This document shows positions 1 through 11,454 of a DNA stretch of 64,000 bases, one piece after another. The stretch's first letter is position 1. Each line of letters opens with the position of its first letter. The DNA lies in NCBI GenBank assembly GCA_037783415.1, contig JAZGTN010000007.1, forward strand, positions 1,371,501 to 1,435,500, written 5' to 3'. The notes beneath the pieces were generated by a model. It did no database searches and was not told the origin of the DNA. It worked only from the letters and a program-made list of their open reading frames with translations. The stretch comes from Leptasterias polaris (taxonomy: Eukaryota; Echinodermata; Asteroidea; Forcipulatida; Asteriidae). The position numbers and the translations under genes were made by a program.

Positions 1-2160
1 TTTAGTGGTGTACCCTGAAAAAATGGGGCTTCGTCTCTCGTCACCACCAGTGGCTATTTTAAAAATATATTACATCAAAGATAATTGAGCTAGAACAGAA
101 CACGAACAAACATAAACAATAATATAAATTCCCCCTTTTATTTTTTGAAAACGTTTTTCTTTTCAGAAGAAAGCAAGAATAACAAGCACAAATACTGTCA
201 ACAGAAACAAGACGTGCTAATTAATATTTGGTCCGTTCCGGCCACGCGCTTCTAATTATGTTCTTTTTTGATCTAAAAAAAAAGTGTTTTGTTTGGGCGC
301 GAGGAAGTTCAAAATATGCCAATACTTTTTAAACCAAACATACTTTTTAACACTGACAATTACGAAGGGGCTTTGAAAAGAGAGAAAAATGCGCAATCAT
401 TAAGGGATACAATGTCATAATAATGACCAAACATTATCACCGAGTAAGCATTTATCGGCAATAGAATTATTACAAACCGGTATATCTCATTTACAAATAA
501 CTGCTATGATAGATAGGCCTAATAAGTCATAATGACTTGTGCTATAGTTCAAATTAAATATAAGTCATTATTATGACTGGTACTGAAATAATTATAAGAT
601 GTAGGCTTTGGTCATAATTATTATTACTTTGAATTAAAGTTTCTTTCTCTCTCAATGTCCATTTAGCGCATCCGTCGAAAACAATAGACAAACAAAGCAA
701 AACAAAACAGAAAACACAGTTATCGCTCAATGCAATAAATAATTATTTGATTAAACAATGTTTGTACAGTGTTTATCTCTAGTAAAGTGATGTTATGTCA
801 AGCAATAACTCAATTGCGACTTTATAAGCAGGACTACTTCGGTGTAATCATCTTTGACGATTATGTCTCGTATCTCAAATGAACGATAGTTAACTTGACT
901 GAAGGGAAATAGATAGGGCTTACCCATTTTTATACATAAATCAATTCAACTTTAAATCACCTCACTGGATAATATTTTTAAAGCATTTTCAAGTTGATGC
1001 GCTTTATGGTTGAAAAAGTCTTATAATTTTAGGTGATAGGCCTATACAAATTTGATTTTTAAAATAAATAAATAAAAAATGGCACAGCATGATTTAAACT
1101 TTACTTTTACTGGCTAATTTAAATCCATTTAAAGTTTATATCAACATTGGTTTGAATGTTTGTGACTATTGAAAACTTTTTAAAAGTTGTCAGTGAAGCA
1201 ATTTCTTTGAAATCACACAACTATTTACCGTCACTTTGACATTCTTACCGATCCATGGCTTTAATAATCACGACAGTATGGAAGGCATCTTGTATATTTG
1301 TTGAATATCAAGTCGTCTCCAAATGCAGGAAAGCGTAAAAGTTATAGGCCTATCACGGTTGGAGGGGATTTTAGGCTTTCCTCCCTGATTTGTCACTACA
1401 GAAGTTGCATTTTCCAATGCAAAAGGAACCCAAATCTAATAATAAACACAAATACATGCGCATAAAATAATACGCGCGGCAGCATGTTCTCCAATAATTT
1501 TGATCAAGGTTTTTATCACAACCACGGAGGAAGGAAAATACATGTATTTCCTTCCTCCATGTCACAACTGAGACGTGATTATGACAAAATGTCCATGGCA
1601 AAATTTATTCAAAATTATAAAACCCAAGTTGGGAGTTTTGCATCGTACTCTTCCCGGTCTCACGAAGAATACATTATCGAGAACAGATGCCCAACACTTA
1701 TTTACAACAAATCCCGTCCCGACGCACGGTTGATTCTATAATTATTTTGAAATTGGAAAAAATGTGTTTAACTTAAATACCAAAAGGTGTACTTTATTTA
1801 AAAGGCATAACATGCACAAATCTTTGATAATTCAAACAAAAAACAAAACGTTTCCTTTTTCGTATTAATCAATTTTTTTAAAAGTGCGCTATAGGCTTTT
1901 ATGCGGAGTTCCCTTCCCCATCCAAATATCAGTTGACTTAATTAGTGCTAGGCCTATCAAACAAACAAAAGTACACTGAATATGGAGATCAATTAGGTGA
2001 CAATTTGCATCGGAAAATGCCATTAAAAACTTTGATGTAACAAGTTATATCCCTCCCTCCACAGGGAAACAGGGAACCAGCGGCAGTTACCATAGAACGT
2101 GCATGGTTGTAGTTCGTGGTTTAGCTTGATACGTCTGTTCTGTTATAATTATATCTCTGA
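1..2160. other. gene-free AT-rich stretch
   Basis: No convincing coding region is seen; the short open frames lack domains, splice context or similarity to anything else in the window. One short near-perfect palindrome lies at 1526..1558, with GGAGGAAGGAAA on one side and its complement on the other. A related single arm occurs near 6151. No function is assigned. Confidence 0.6.
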
Positions 2161-2161
2161 T

Positions 2162-2349
2162 GAACCGTGGAAAGAGATTAATGCCAATGGCCTTAAGACG
2201 TTTAAAACAAACGCAAGGTCATTCAATAGAGGGCGCTGCAATTGTCAACATGAAACACGTGCCTGAAGACCAAGGGCCTATTTAATATCAAACCGCGCTG
2301 TGTGGCATGATGGATCGGCCAAATTAATGTTTACTCAATCGTGTCAACA
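2162..2349 (-). repeat. inverted copy of the SRCR gene 5' flank
   Basis: This block is close to the reverse complement of 13749..13935, which lies just upstream of the SRCR signal-peptide exon. Shared blocks include TCATTCAATAGAGGGCGCTG and AAACACGTGCCTGAAG. Similarity stops at both edges and does not include the coding exon. It may be a duplicated promoter fragment or a dispersed repeat present at both sites; the sequence alone does not decide. About 480 bp to its right (2350..2829) show nothing recognisable. Confidence 0.75.
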
Positions 2350-2829
2350 GGTGTTGTGACCAAATTCAACTTATCTGCAAACTTGACAAAAATGCATCGC
2401 ATGATTGCACATTGCTTTGTTTCCAACACACTGATCATTATTTTTGAATATTTTGTGAAAATAGAATTAGCTGTTGCAAACTGCTTACCAACCAAAAGGA
2501 CCTGTGGTATAAATGCAAAAGTTTATGAGGTAGTGTGGCCGCACGTTTCGACCCTAGCAGAGTCTTTCTCGAAGGCTAATGACAACACAACACACATAAA
2601 CAGGTATACAAGTGTAACAATTAAAGCAGTTAAGTGGAAATACATGAAGAGAGAGAGATAGAGATGCAGAAAGTATTCAAAAAAATTAATATTTTGAATA
2701 TTTGTGTAACATCTGTTTACAATTGCTATTTTTTGCTTTGTATCATATTGGCTTCCCATCTTTTTTCCTACCTTGGTTAACAAAAAATACCCCAAAACGG
2801 GCTGTGGCGTTAATTATATATTATAGAAA

Positions 2830-3671
2830 CAGGGGTGGATCCAGGATTTTTTAAACCGGGGGGCATAACGGTGCAACCAGGATTTTGTATTAGAGGGTAA
2901 AACAAAAAAAATGGGTGGGGTCCAGGGGCCGGCCTTTATGGCCCCTAGTGGGGTCGGGGGCGAAGCCCCGGTGTGGGTGGGGGTTCAGGGGCCCGGGCGA
3001 AGCCCCCGGAAGCTCTGAGCTTTTGGCATTTTGAGGGGTGAAAAACCAAGCCTCCATGAGCCTAAAACAGAGAAATAGACACACTCTTATTGGAATTCAG
3101 ATCCATATAAATCTTCTAAGTTTACTGGACAAATTTCTGTAACATCGATGGTGGGGTCCGTCCAGGGGTGAGGCCCCGGTGGGGGTCCAGGGGGCGAAGC
3201 CCCCGGAAGCTATCGAGCTTTTGGCATTTTGAGGGGTGAAAAATCAAGCTTCTGTGTGCCTGAAACGGAGAAATGGACACACTTTTTAAGCACTTCTGAT
3301 CCCTACCAATTTTCTAATTCAAATCTCGCGTTTGGATCTGGTCGCTGCAATATCTGGTTTCATGCATATTCATTCAAACAAAATTGTTCAAGTAGTCTTT
3401 ACACTTGAATGCCAGAACGACATGAAATATATTTTATCCAGAACAACGTCAGGTTTCAAACGCTTTATCGTGCAAATCTAAGCAATTTTTTACAAGTGAC
3501 AATATCATGAAAGATTCGTTTTTGCAGAAAGAAACAAATTTGATAGGCATAATGAAAAAGAAATCCATCCTGCCGCTGGGGGAAAAGACACCACACTCAC
3601 ACACTTGTGGCTAAATTTTACCCGGGGGGCACGTGCCCCTGGGCCCCCGGCCCCCCTGGATCCGCGCCTTA
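2830..3671. repeat. GC-rich dispersed repeat with two internal direct copies
   Basis: A locally GC-rich island in AT-rich surroundings. Two direct copies, about 2911..3118 and 3148..3322, share GGGGTCCAGGGG-like text, GCGAAGCCCCCGGAAGCT, then GCTTTTGGCATTTTGAGGGG. The outer ends carry GGATCCAGG in opposite orientation (about 2837 and 3654), compatible with terminal inverted repeats of a non-autonomous DNA element. A related end sequence, GGGGCGTAGCCAGGATTTTC, occurs at 57832. The family is not identified. Confidence 0.55.
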
Positions 3672-4109
3672 GAAAGGTCCACTATATCCCATGTGTTGAA
3701 TAAATTATGATCGGACATAAGTCCTCAAATAGGAACACCCTTGGCACGTAGCTCAGTGTAGCTTCCGATTCCTCGATTTCATTTTCAAGATGAAAATTGT
3801 TGCCAGCTCTGCTTTAAATCCTATTAGCCATGCCAAAGATATTTCATTTTCCATGTTCTGGAGAAGAATAAAAAATGTATCAAGTTTTCGATTTCATATT
3901 GTATTTATTTCGTCGGTCAGTTTTATATGCAAAACAATTGTTTGATAATTAAATTTGACTTAGCTTTAACGTAGATGGTCTTCTCAGATTTAAGTTTCTT
4001 TAGTAAAACATGTTTTTCGAACACTATAATAAGTGATTTGATTGGGGGTATGTTGCCGACCTTACGGTCATCGTATTTTCTCCCCCAGCCGCGCCAGCCG
4101 GGTGTGTAG
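3672..4109. other. gene-free stretch
   Basis: No coding region, RNA gene or clear repeat is recognised here. Confidence 0.4.
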
Positions 4110-4280
4110 TAGCCTTTTGTCAAGGCCTTCGTGGCTTGGACAGCTTCGTAGAGCCGCGGTCCCAAGCGACTGGAATGGGAGACCACACACGCGAGTGGCT
4201 TCGCCACTCGAGTCGCGCGCGTAGTCCCTTCCAGTCGCACTGCAGATTACGCCACGAAGGCCTTGCTTGACAAAAGGCTA
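4110..4280. repeat. nested hairpin (foldback / MITE-like) element
   Basis: The outer arms 4110..4135 and 4251..4280 are inverted copies (TAGCCTTTTGTCAAGGCC and its complement, with a 4-base insertion in the right arm). Inside, a second inverted pair carries GCGACTGGAA and CGAGTGGC with complements. The whole block can fold into one long hairpin, as expected for a non-autonomous foldback element. No coding capacity is seen. Confidence 0.65.
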
Positions 4281-4767
4281 GGTGTGTATAGGTAGGTCAT
4301 AGGGAAATCAGTCCCCCATAGATTCTGTCCCCCACAATTTTGGGAAATTAACGTGGGCTGGAGAGCTAGAGGGATGATTCGTGAGGACGCTATCAAAAGC
4401 AGTTTGTACACAGTTCTCCATGGGGGGCCAATCTCCGAGGGACAGAATCTCCGTCCACAAGGGGCATGTAGGAGGCAATAATTATTGTTTTTAGCTTCTT
4501 CAATAGAGGGCGCTGCAAACGCTCGTACCGCAAGGTTTTGTTTTGAAGAACGATACTTCTTAAGTTCTTGGTCAAGATCCCAGCTAAATTCAATTAGTAA
4601 AGTGATTTGGCAATTCTGCGTCAAATATGCTTTAATGTTAGCCGGAAACGTCTCCCTGCGTCACACAGGTGGGTTTAAAGTACATTTATATAGGTCTTTG
4701 ATGAATTTGGAGCAGTTTTTTGACACTCTTTGACTTTGTGATGTGGTTTTTTTTAGTGCTCAGCCGG
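4281..4767. other. gene-free stretch
   Basis: No gene is recognised. It contains one AATAGAGGGCGCTGCAA block at 4502, the same short motif found near the SRCR and zinc-finger 5' exons. Confidence 0.4.
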
Positions 4768-5292
4768 GTCGCACTAAATACCGACAATTACAACTGACGA
4801 CGCCTGACGACAACAAATTTTAAAGGCCCTTTAAAACAACGTTTGAGAATAAATAAACCATTACATATACGTAGGAGATTCATATGTATCTATAACCTTC
4901 ATTCTGTTGAAAAAATTGTATTTTTTAACTGTAAAAAAAGTTTTTTTAACCCTGAAAATGAAGTAGTAACAACCAGTAGTGTCCGCCATGTGAACTTTGG
5001 AACGTACCTGGACGATACCATTGTACTCCAGGGGTAAAAAAACCACAAGTAGCCGATATAGTCAAGAATGTTTTTGGATACATTATTATTGTAATGGTAT
5101 TTTAATGGTAAAACACAAGATTATTAGTATGACAGCCACTTAATATCTATTCCTTCAAAAAGTAAAAGATCTTTTTAAAAAAATCATTAAAAAAGCAGTA
5201 AATAAACAAAGAGAAAAAAGACAACTATGCCCTAAGAACTTACCTATTGCATAATGGTATCGTCCAAGTACGGTTGGAAGACAACAAGGCGA

Positions 5293-5323
<31 letters not shown>

Positions 5324-6007
5324 TAAAACTTGTAAAGCGCCATCTATCTAAGACTAAACTTATTCCGAGGCGCATAAAAAACCAAACAAAAACAAAAAAC
5401 AGAAAGAGTAACCAAAAAGATTACAAATTACGTAGCTTAGAAAGAAATAAGAGCACATTGAATAAAACAGATTTACATAAATGTGTCGGCAAAAACAAGT
5501 GGAAAAAATAACAAACAGATAGTCAATCATAATAAATATTGAACAGGTGAGTTTTTAGCAATGTTTTGAAAATGTCCAGAGACTTTGTAGCTCGGATATG
5601 TAAAGGAAGAGAGTTCCAGAGAGTGGGTGCAGATACAGAAAAAGCGCGAACGCCGTTGGAAGTGGTTGTATTAGGGACAGTTAAAAGAAGTTGGTTTGTA
5701 GAGCGAAGATTGCGAGTTGGCGTATATGGTGAGAGAATTTCTTTGAGATAGGGAGGAGCCCTATCATTCATAGCTTTCCAGGCAAGCAAAATGATTTTGA
5801 ATTTAATTCTTTGACAGACTGGGAGTTACTACTTCAGGGTAAAAAAACCTTTTTTTACAGTTAAAAATAGAATTTTTTCAACAGAATGAAGGTTTATATA
5901 GATACATATGCCTCTCCTACGTATATGTAATGGTTTATTTATGCTCAAACGTTGTTTTAAAGGGCCTTTAAAATTTGTTGTCGTCAGTTGTCGGTATTTA
6001 GTGCGAC
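4768..6007. repeat. composite element with ~200-bp inverted terminal arms, split by a LINE
   Basis: The left arm 4768..4970 and right arm 5824..6007 are inverted copies, starting GTCGCACTAAATACCGAC and ending with its complement. The left part runs on to about 5284 and has a diverged second copy at about 54600..55085, sharing TTGCAT..GGTATCGT.CAAGTA. The right arm begins exactly where a minus-strand LINE fragment ends. It is either a foldback element opened by the LINE or two opposed copies joined at it. Confidence 0.65.
5300..5823 (-). mobile_element. 5'-truncated non-LTR retrotransposon (LINE) fragment
   Basis: On the minus strand this encodes the C-terminal end of a LINE ORF2, with text such as MLAWKAMNDRAPPYL, LWNSLPLHIR and FKTLLKTHLFN before the stop. 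The element ends in an (ATT)n tail at about 5300..5325, as in CR1/L2-like elements. A nearly identical copy lies on the plus strand at 11455..12035. The reverse transcriptase core is missing, so it is a dead insertion and not a host gene. The clade is inferred from the tail and C-terminus only. Confidence 0.85.
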
Positions 6008-6630
6008 CGTACTCCTCGCGTGCTGCGTGTACAATTTTACCATAGAGAAAGGACCAATTATTTAGTTTATTAGTACTTTCAGTTTCAGTTCACCCGGACC
6101 CGACACTGGTTTCTCGTTGCACACTGGTGCCATAATTATAAACACTTTGGAGGAAGGAAATACATCACAGTTTACACTCATGTCAGTACTAAAGATCAAA
6201 TTTATAAGAATAAGATAATGCTAAAAAAAACTTTAAAAAAACTACTACATCATGAAAGTTACTCCCTCGACCACTGTCTGTACTGACACTTAAATATTGT
6301 GACACAGTACTGTAGGCACACACCATCCATTATATTAAAACACAAGGTACGTATGTACTGTTCTGTAGCCTTTGTAGGCCTACAGCTAGCACGAAGGGGT
6401 GTCCACTAGAATTTTTCGTCCACTAGCCCCACGTTGTGTGGCCGAGCTGAATGCTTGGCCACACACCATTTTTGTTTAAGCTAAGCGATAAACAATTCAA
6501 AGCACATTCCCTATAAATATGGGCCAGTCGGCGGTTTAAACCAGCTAAATGAGTTCACCTATCTCTTAGCTTGCCTCGTGTGTTTTGGATGTTCAAACAA
6601 ATAACCTTTTAAAAAGTTATTTTTTAAACA
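6008..6630. other. gene-free stretch
   Basis: No gene is recognised. Confidence 0.4.
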
Positions 6631-6783
6631 ACAATTGTGCGACTTACTCTGAATTACTTTCCTTGATGTGTACTGGGCGCGGCCATTTTGGAATGATCCC
6701 AATTATGCCAATCAAATCACGGCGTCATCGGCCGCGCCCAGTACACATTGAGGAAAGTCACTTTGAGTAAAGTCCCACAATTA
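6631..6783. repeat. MITE-like palindromic element
   Basis: Two arms of about 54 bp (6631..6684 and 6730..6783) are inverted copies with only scattered mismatches; both contain GTGTACTGGGCGCGGCC or its complement. The spacer is 45 bp. A short non-autonomous DNA transposon of foldback type is the simplest reading. Confidence 0.75.
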
Positions 6784-6794
6784 TTGTTTGAAAT

Positions 6795-6876
6795 ATATAG
6801 TTGAGACGCCCCAACTATATCACTCAAGTGGGGACCAGTCCCAACTATAGTTGGTGTGATTGTCAAGTTGGGGTGG
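6795..6876. repeat. short hairpin repeat (AGTTGGGG family)
   Basis: Repeated CCCCAACT / AGTTGGG blocks form a hairpin. A reverse-complement relative is found at 31857..31944, sharing CAACTTGACAATC and GCAGTTGGGGCG-like text. Confidence 0.6.
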
Positions 6877-6916
6877 AACAGCTTTACAACTGCATGAGAA
6901 AAAACTACACCAGATC

Positions 6917-7250
6917 TAAGCCCTTTTCACACTACTCTATTCCCCATGGGCAACCCCGTGGAATATTAAACGGTCAGCCTTTTCATACTATGATCGCTTT
7001 ACCCCCTGTCTGCCCCCTGTCTGCTCCGGCAAGTGGGCATACCCCGGGGAATAGCCACCCCTGCTCCGGAGTAGGGGTAAGCGGTAAAACCCTGGGGTAT
7101 TCTTGAAACATGCAACAGGAACCCTGTGAAATAGGGACCTAGGCGGGGATAGTGTGAAAGTGCGCCGGGATAACCTTAGGGTAAACAAAACGGGGCCTCC
7201 CCGGGGCTGTATTCCACTGGGGTAAGAGATGCAGTGTGAAAAGGGCTATA
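6917..7250. repeat. GC-rich terminal-inverted-repeat element
   Basis: It starts TAAGCCCTTTTCACACT and ends AGTGTGAAAAGGGCTATA, nearly perfect inverted termini around a GC-rich core with CCCCGGGG-type blocks. There is no coding capacity. The layout fits a non-autonomous DNA element inserted just upstream of zinc-finger gene 1. Confidence 0.7.
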
Positions 7251-7252
7251 GA

Positions 7253-7330
7253 CCATTTTGTTTGTGACATTTGTGGAGTTAGTTTCACTGGGAAAGATAT
7301 TTTAGAATTTCAAATAAACATCTTAGGTTC
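7253..7330 (+). pseudogene. single zinc-finger remnant
   Basis: The translation reads FVCDICGVSFTGKDILEF, the first half of a C2H2 finger of this cluster's type, followed by decay. It lies in the presumed intron upstream of zinc-finger gene 1. The following 7340..7567 resembles 32510..32760 upstream of the array at 33 kb, so the intron 3' end is itself shared between paralogues. Confidence 0.6.
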
Positions 7331-7569
7331 CCACTCTGGGAATAAGGGATTTGTGGGAAAGTACACTCTGTAAAAGAGATTTTCTAGTTCTTATGAGTGT
7401 GTCTATATTCTTTAAATAAATTCCGGTGACTCTGGAATAATAATTTTTTCACTTTTGAAATTTCAAGTTTATGGTGATGTGTTTATTCGTGCAAATAACA
7501 GTGTAGGTATTAATCATTCTCAATTAGCAAGAAGCTTTTATTTACAATTTTGTTTTGATTTTTACAGAT

Positions 7570-9240
7570 ATGAATTTTGAAGAGATCTTTATCTGTGACC
7601 TATGTGGAGCAACCTACTCGGATAAAGGCGAACTTGAAAGTCATCAAATAACCCACATTTTGGGGTCACCAGGTGAATTTGTCAGTGATGATTCTAATCA
7701 ATCTTTCTCTCGTGAATGTAGACTGAGAGAGCATCAACGTGTCCACACTGGAGAGAAACCATTTGTTTGTGACATTTGTGGAAAAGCCTTTTCACAAAAG
7801 CTTAGCCTGACCAATCATCAGTGTGTCCATGCTGAAAAGAAACCATTTATTTGTGACATTTGTGGGAACGCATTTTCTCAAAGTGGCAGTCTAAAAAGAC
7901 ACCAGAGAATACACACTGGAGAGAAACCATTTGTGTGTGATGTTTGTGAAAAAGCTTTTACAAATAAGCACTGCCTGAAAGACCATCAGCGTGTCCACAC
8001 TCAAGAGAAACCCTTTGTTTGTGACATATGTGGAAAAACCTTTTCACGTAAACATACCCTGACATACCATAACCGGGTCCACACTAGAGAAAAACCATTC
8101 TTGTGTGACTTATTTGGAAAAACCTTTTCACAAAAACCTATCCTGGCCACCAATAAGTTTGTCCATGCTGGAGAGAAAGCATTTGTTTGTGAAACTTGTG
8201 GGAATGACTTTTCTCGAAAAAGTACTCTAAAAACACACCAGAGAGTCCACACTGGAGAAAAACCATTTGTTTGTAATGTTTGTGACATGGCCTTTGCACA
8301 AAAACACGGCTTGATCCTCCACCAGCGTGTCCACACTGGAGAAACTCCATTTGTTTGTGACATTTGTGGGAAAGCTTTTCCCCGAAATAGTAGTCTAAAA
8401 GCACATCAGAGAGTCCACACAGGAGAGAAACCATTTGTTTGTGACATTAGTGGAGAAGCCTTCTCACAAAAACCTAGATTGATCACCAAACAGCAGGTCA
8501 ACACTGGAGAAAGTTCCCTTGTATGTGACATTTGTGGAGCTGATTTTAGCAGGAAAAGTGCTTTAAATCGGCATCTACGTGTCCACACTGGAGAGAAACC
8601 ATTTGTTTGTGACATTTGTGGCCAACATTTTACTTATCAGCATGTTCTAACTCTCCATTACCGTACCCACACTGGAGAGAAACCATTTGCTTGTGGAATT
8701 TGTGGGAAAATGTTTTCAAGAAAACCTACGCTGACCACCCATCAGCGTGTCCACACTGGAGAAAAACCCTTCAATTGTGACATTTGTGGAAAAGCCTTCG
8801 CACACAAACATGCTCTGACCACCCATCAGCGTGTCCACACTGGAGAGAAACCCTTCATTTGTGACATTTGTGGAAAAGCCTTGACACGCAAATATGCTCT
8901 AACAAGCCATCAACGTGTCCACACTGGAGAGAAACCCTTTGTTTGTGACATTTGTGGAAAAGCTTTCTCACATAAACACATCATGGCAGACCATCAGCGT
9001 ATCCACACCGGGGAGAAACCATTTACTTGTGACATGTGTGGAAAAGCCTTCCCACATCAAAAGACCCTGAAAAAGCATCGGTGTATCCCCACCGGAGAGA
9101 AACTATTTGTTTGTGGCTTTTGTGGAATAGCCTTTCCAGAAAGACGTGACGTGATAGAGCATCAGCATGTCCACACTGGAGACAAACCTTTTGTTTCTGA
9201 CATTTGTGGGAAAGCCGTCCCACACATACAAACATTATGA
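7570..9240 (+). CDS. C2H2 zinc-finger protein (gene 1)
   Basis: Probable nuclear DNA-binding protein of about 556 residues. I chose the ATG at 7570 because it follows a clear splice acceptor (TTTTTACAG ending 7567) and begins the family signature MNFEEIFICDLCGATYS, parallel to MNSQEK or MSSQEK in the paralogues. About 20 tandem C2H2 units of 28 residues follow, most joined by TGEKPF linkers. Several are degenerate: unit 2 has lost both cysteines (VSDDSNQ), unit 7 reads CDLFGK, unit 11 CDISGE, and the last is cut. After the stop at 9240 one more finger ([10 protein letters not shown]) continues in another frame to about 9288, so the C-terminus was shortened by a small indel. There is no KRAB, SCAN, ZAD or BTB domain. 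With several dead fingers it may be decaying. Confidence 0.8.
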   Translation: MNFEEIFICDLCGATYSDKGELESHQITHILGSPGEFVSDDSNQSFSRECRLREHQRVHTGEKPFVCDICGKAFSQKLSLTNHQCVHAEKKPFICDICGNAFSQSGSLKRHQRIHTGEKPFVCDVCEKAFTNKHCLKDHQRVHTQEKPFVCDICGKTFSRKHTLTYHNRVHTREKPFLCDLFGKTFSQKPILATNKFVHAGEKAFVCETCGNDFSRKSTLKTHQRVHTGEKPFVCNVCDMAFAQKHGLILHQRVHTGETPFVCDICGKAFPRNSSLKAHQRVHTGEKPFVCDISGEAFSQKPRLITKQQVNTGESSLVCDICGADFSRKSALNRHLRVHTGEKPFVCDICGQHFTYQHVLTLHYRTHTGEKPFACGICGKMFSRKPTLTTHQRVHTGEKPFNCDICGKAFAHKHALTTHQRVHTGEKPFICDICGKALTRKYALTSHQRVHTGEKPFVCDICGKAFSHKHIMADHQRIHTGEKPFTCDMCGKAFPHQKTLKKHRCIPTGEKLFVCGFCGIAFPERRDVIEHQHVHTGDKPFVSDICGKAVPHIQTL

Positions 9241-9307
9241 AATGCCATCAGCATATCCACACAGGAGAAAAACCATTCATTAATTAATCTTATTCTGACC
9301 ATTCAAG

Positions 9308-9698
9308 AAATTAATTTTCAAGAAAAGATATTTCTGTGACTTTATAGGAGCAACCTACTCAATACTGAACTGGAAAATCATCAAATGAACCCAAATTTTT
9401 GAATTTAATTACCTGGTGAATTTTGTCTGTGATGTTTGTAATCAATCTTTCTCTCGTGAATGTAGACTGAGAGAACATCAAAAGGTCCACACTGGAGAGA
9501 AACCATTTGTTTGTGACTATTGTGGAAAAACCTTTTCACATAAACATAGCCTGACTTACCATCTCCGTTTCCACACTAAAGAAGATCTATTTGTTTGTGA
9601 TACTTGTGGGAAAGCGTTTTCTCGAAGTCATCATCTCAAAACACATCAGAGACTCCACACTGGAGAGAAACCGTTTGTCTGTGATGTTTGTGGAAAAG
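9308..9698 (+). pseudogene. truncated zinc-finger gene copy
   Basis: This is a damaged copy of the coding-exon start of the family: the ATG region reads ATTAATTTTCAAGAAAAG and the signature frame is broken. From 9416 the frame is open ([19 protein letters not shown] and three more fingers). At 9698 it stops abruptly and LINE sequence begins. Bases 9484..9698 appear identical to 56457..56671 in zinc-finger gene 7, some 47 kb away, implying a recent shared origin or gene conversion. Confidence 0.8.
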
Positions 9699-10402
9699 AG
9701 TGCAACTGAGCAGATAGTCCGCTCGGTTGTAGTTTCCAGACTTGACATGTGTAACTCACTTCATTATGGTCTTCCTTGTACTCAAATTGAACGTCTTCAG
9801 CGTATTCAGAACTATGCTGCTCGTGTTATTACCTTGACTAAAAAGTCCTGCCATATAACGCCGATTTTGAAAGAATTGCACTAGTTACCAGTAAGCAGTA
9901 GGATTAAGTATAAACTTCTGCTTTTTGTATATAAGTCACTCACCAACAATGCCCCTGCATATATTGATGATCTTCTCAAACCTTACAATCCTTCTCGGCA
10001 AACTCCGGTCTTACAATTCTAGCCTCCTTATTGAGCCCATATCCAATCATTCATGGGGAGACCGATCTTTCTCACATGCTGCCCCACGCCTATGGAACAA
10101 ATTGCCAGCACTAGTAAAATCATCTGTTTCTTTAACCCAATTTAAAACAAACGTTAAGACACATCTTTTCAATCAAGTATTTGAGTAAATGGTTTGATTT
10201 TTACCCTTCAATGTTTTTCTTGGATATTGCATTTGTATTGTATTTCTCTACCACATGTTCTGGATTTCTTCTTAGCTTATGCTTACGTTTCTATTTTGGT
10301 TATTGTACATGTGTATGTTATTGTTTGTATTTAGCGCCATGAGCACTTTGATGGATTTGTGCGCTTTATAAGTTTTCATTATTATTATTATTATTATTAT
10401 TA
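9699..10402 (+). mobile_element. 5'-truncated LINE fragment
   Basis: It encodes the ORF2 C-terminal part in broken frames (VVSRLDMCNSLHYGLP, RIQNYAARVITLTK, then YIDDLLKPYN, LRSYNSSLLIEP) and ends in an (ATT)n tail at about 10376..10402. It closely matches 30255..30950. It is inserted directly at the cut end of a zinc-finger sequence. Confidence 0.85.
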
Positions 10403-10722
10403 CCTTATGACAGAAATTTTTTACAGTTTTTCCTACATTATTACACTTATGGGCATTTATAAATGATAATAAAATAGTGTCGGTCTGAAATGGCCGCTTG
10501 ACACCTTCCCGCAGGATTGTGGCCTAGCAAAATCTTAAACGACTATTTAAGACTGTGTCACTACTCTTTTATTCTCTTTCATAAAATATCCTTTTTGTTA
10601 AAAAGAATAAAACCATTGGAAAAAAGTGCGCACTCGATTTTGTTACTTGTTGTCTTACTTTTTTTACAAGGGCCAAATATCATGCTTGTCTTTAACAGCT
10701 ACAGCTATGTCTTTATCTGCTG
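10403..10722. other. gene-free stretch
   Basis: No gene or known repeat is recognised. Confidence 0.4.
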
Positions 10723-11110
10723 TTTAAAGACACTGGACACGTTTGGTAATTGTCAAAGACCAGTATTCTCACTTGGTGTATCCCAACATTATGCATAAAG
10801 TAACAAACCTGTGAAAAATTGGGCTCAATTGGTCATCGAAGTTGCAAGAAAATAAGGAAAGAAAAAACACCCTTCTTGCACAAATTTGTGTGCTTTCAGA
10901 TGCCTGAAAAAGGCTTCAGGCCTGAAGTCTTTTTCAGATTCAAATATTTTAGTGAGAAATTACCTCTTTCTCAAAAACTACGTTACTTCAGAGGGAGTGG
11001 TTTCTCACAATGTTTTATACTATCAACAGCTCTCCGTTGCTCGTTACCAAGTAAGTTTTTATGCTAATATATATTTTTAGTAATTACCAAACGTGTCCAG
11101 TGCCTTTAAA
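10723..11110. mobile_element. 388-bp MITE with 29-bp terminal inverted repeats
   Basis: The left end 10723..10751 and right end 11082..11110 are inverted copies with one mismatch (TTTAAAG.CACTGGACACGT then TTGGTAATT). The interior has no coding capacity and is partly self-complementary (CAGGCCTGAAG). Text such as CTCACTTGGTGTATC and ATAACAAACCTGTG-like sequence recurs in a degraded relative at about 59905..60020. From general memory, repeats with this end are common in sea-star genomes; I could not check this here. Confidence 0.8.
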
Positions 11111-11454
11111 CACTAGGTGAACGTGGTCATGTGACTACCTTTGAACCAATAGGACTGCCTCAAACTGCCTGGGAGTATTTATGAATTCATGTAAAAAAAC
11201 AAAACAAATATTTAATGATGTGGTAATTGATTTAAATCAAATTTTTTCAAAAATAACTAATGCGCGTGTTTCCATTTCATAGCGCTGCAAATTGTAAGCA
11301 CACAAAAAGGCATGCTAACCTTCCAGTGCTTACTGCATGAAAATGAACGCTGAATCATGCAAATACATGGGGAACTGGCTGCTTAATTTTCTTGATAATC
11401 TGTGAAATACGCTAACTGTTAAAATTAAAATTGTAACTCAGCATATTATTATGA
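11111..11454. other. gene-free stretch
   Basis: No gene is recognised. Confidence 0.4.
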
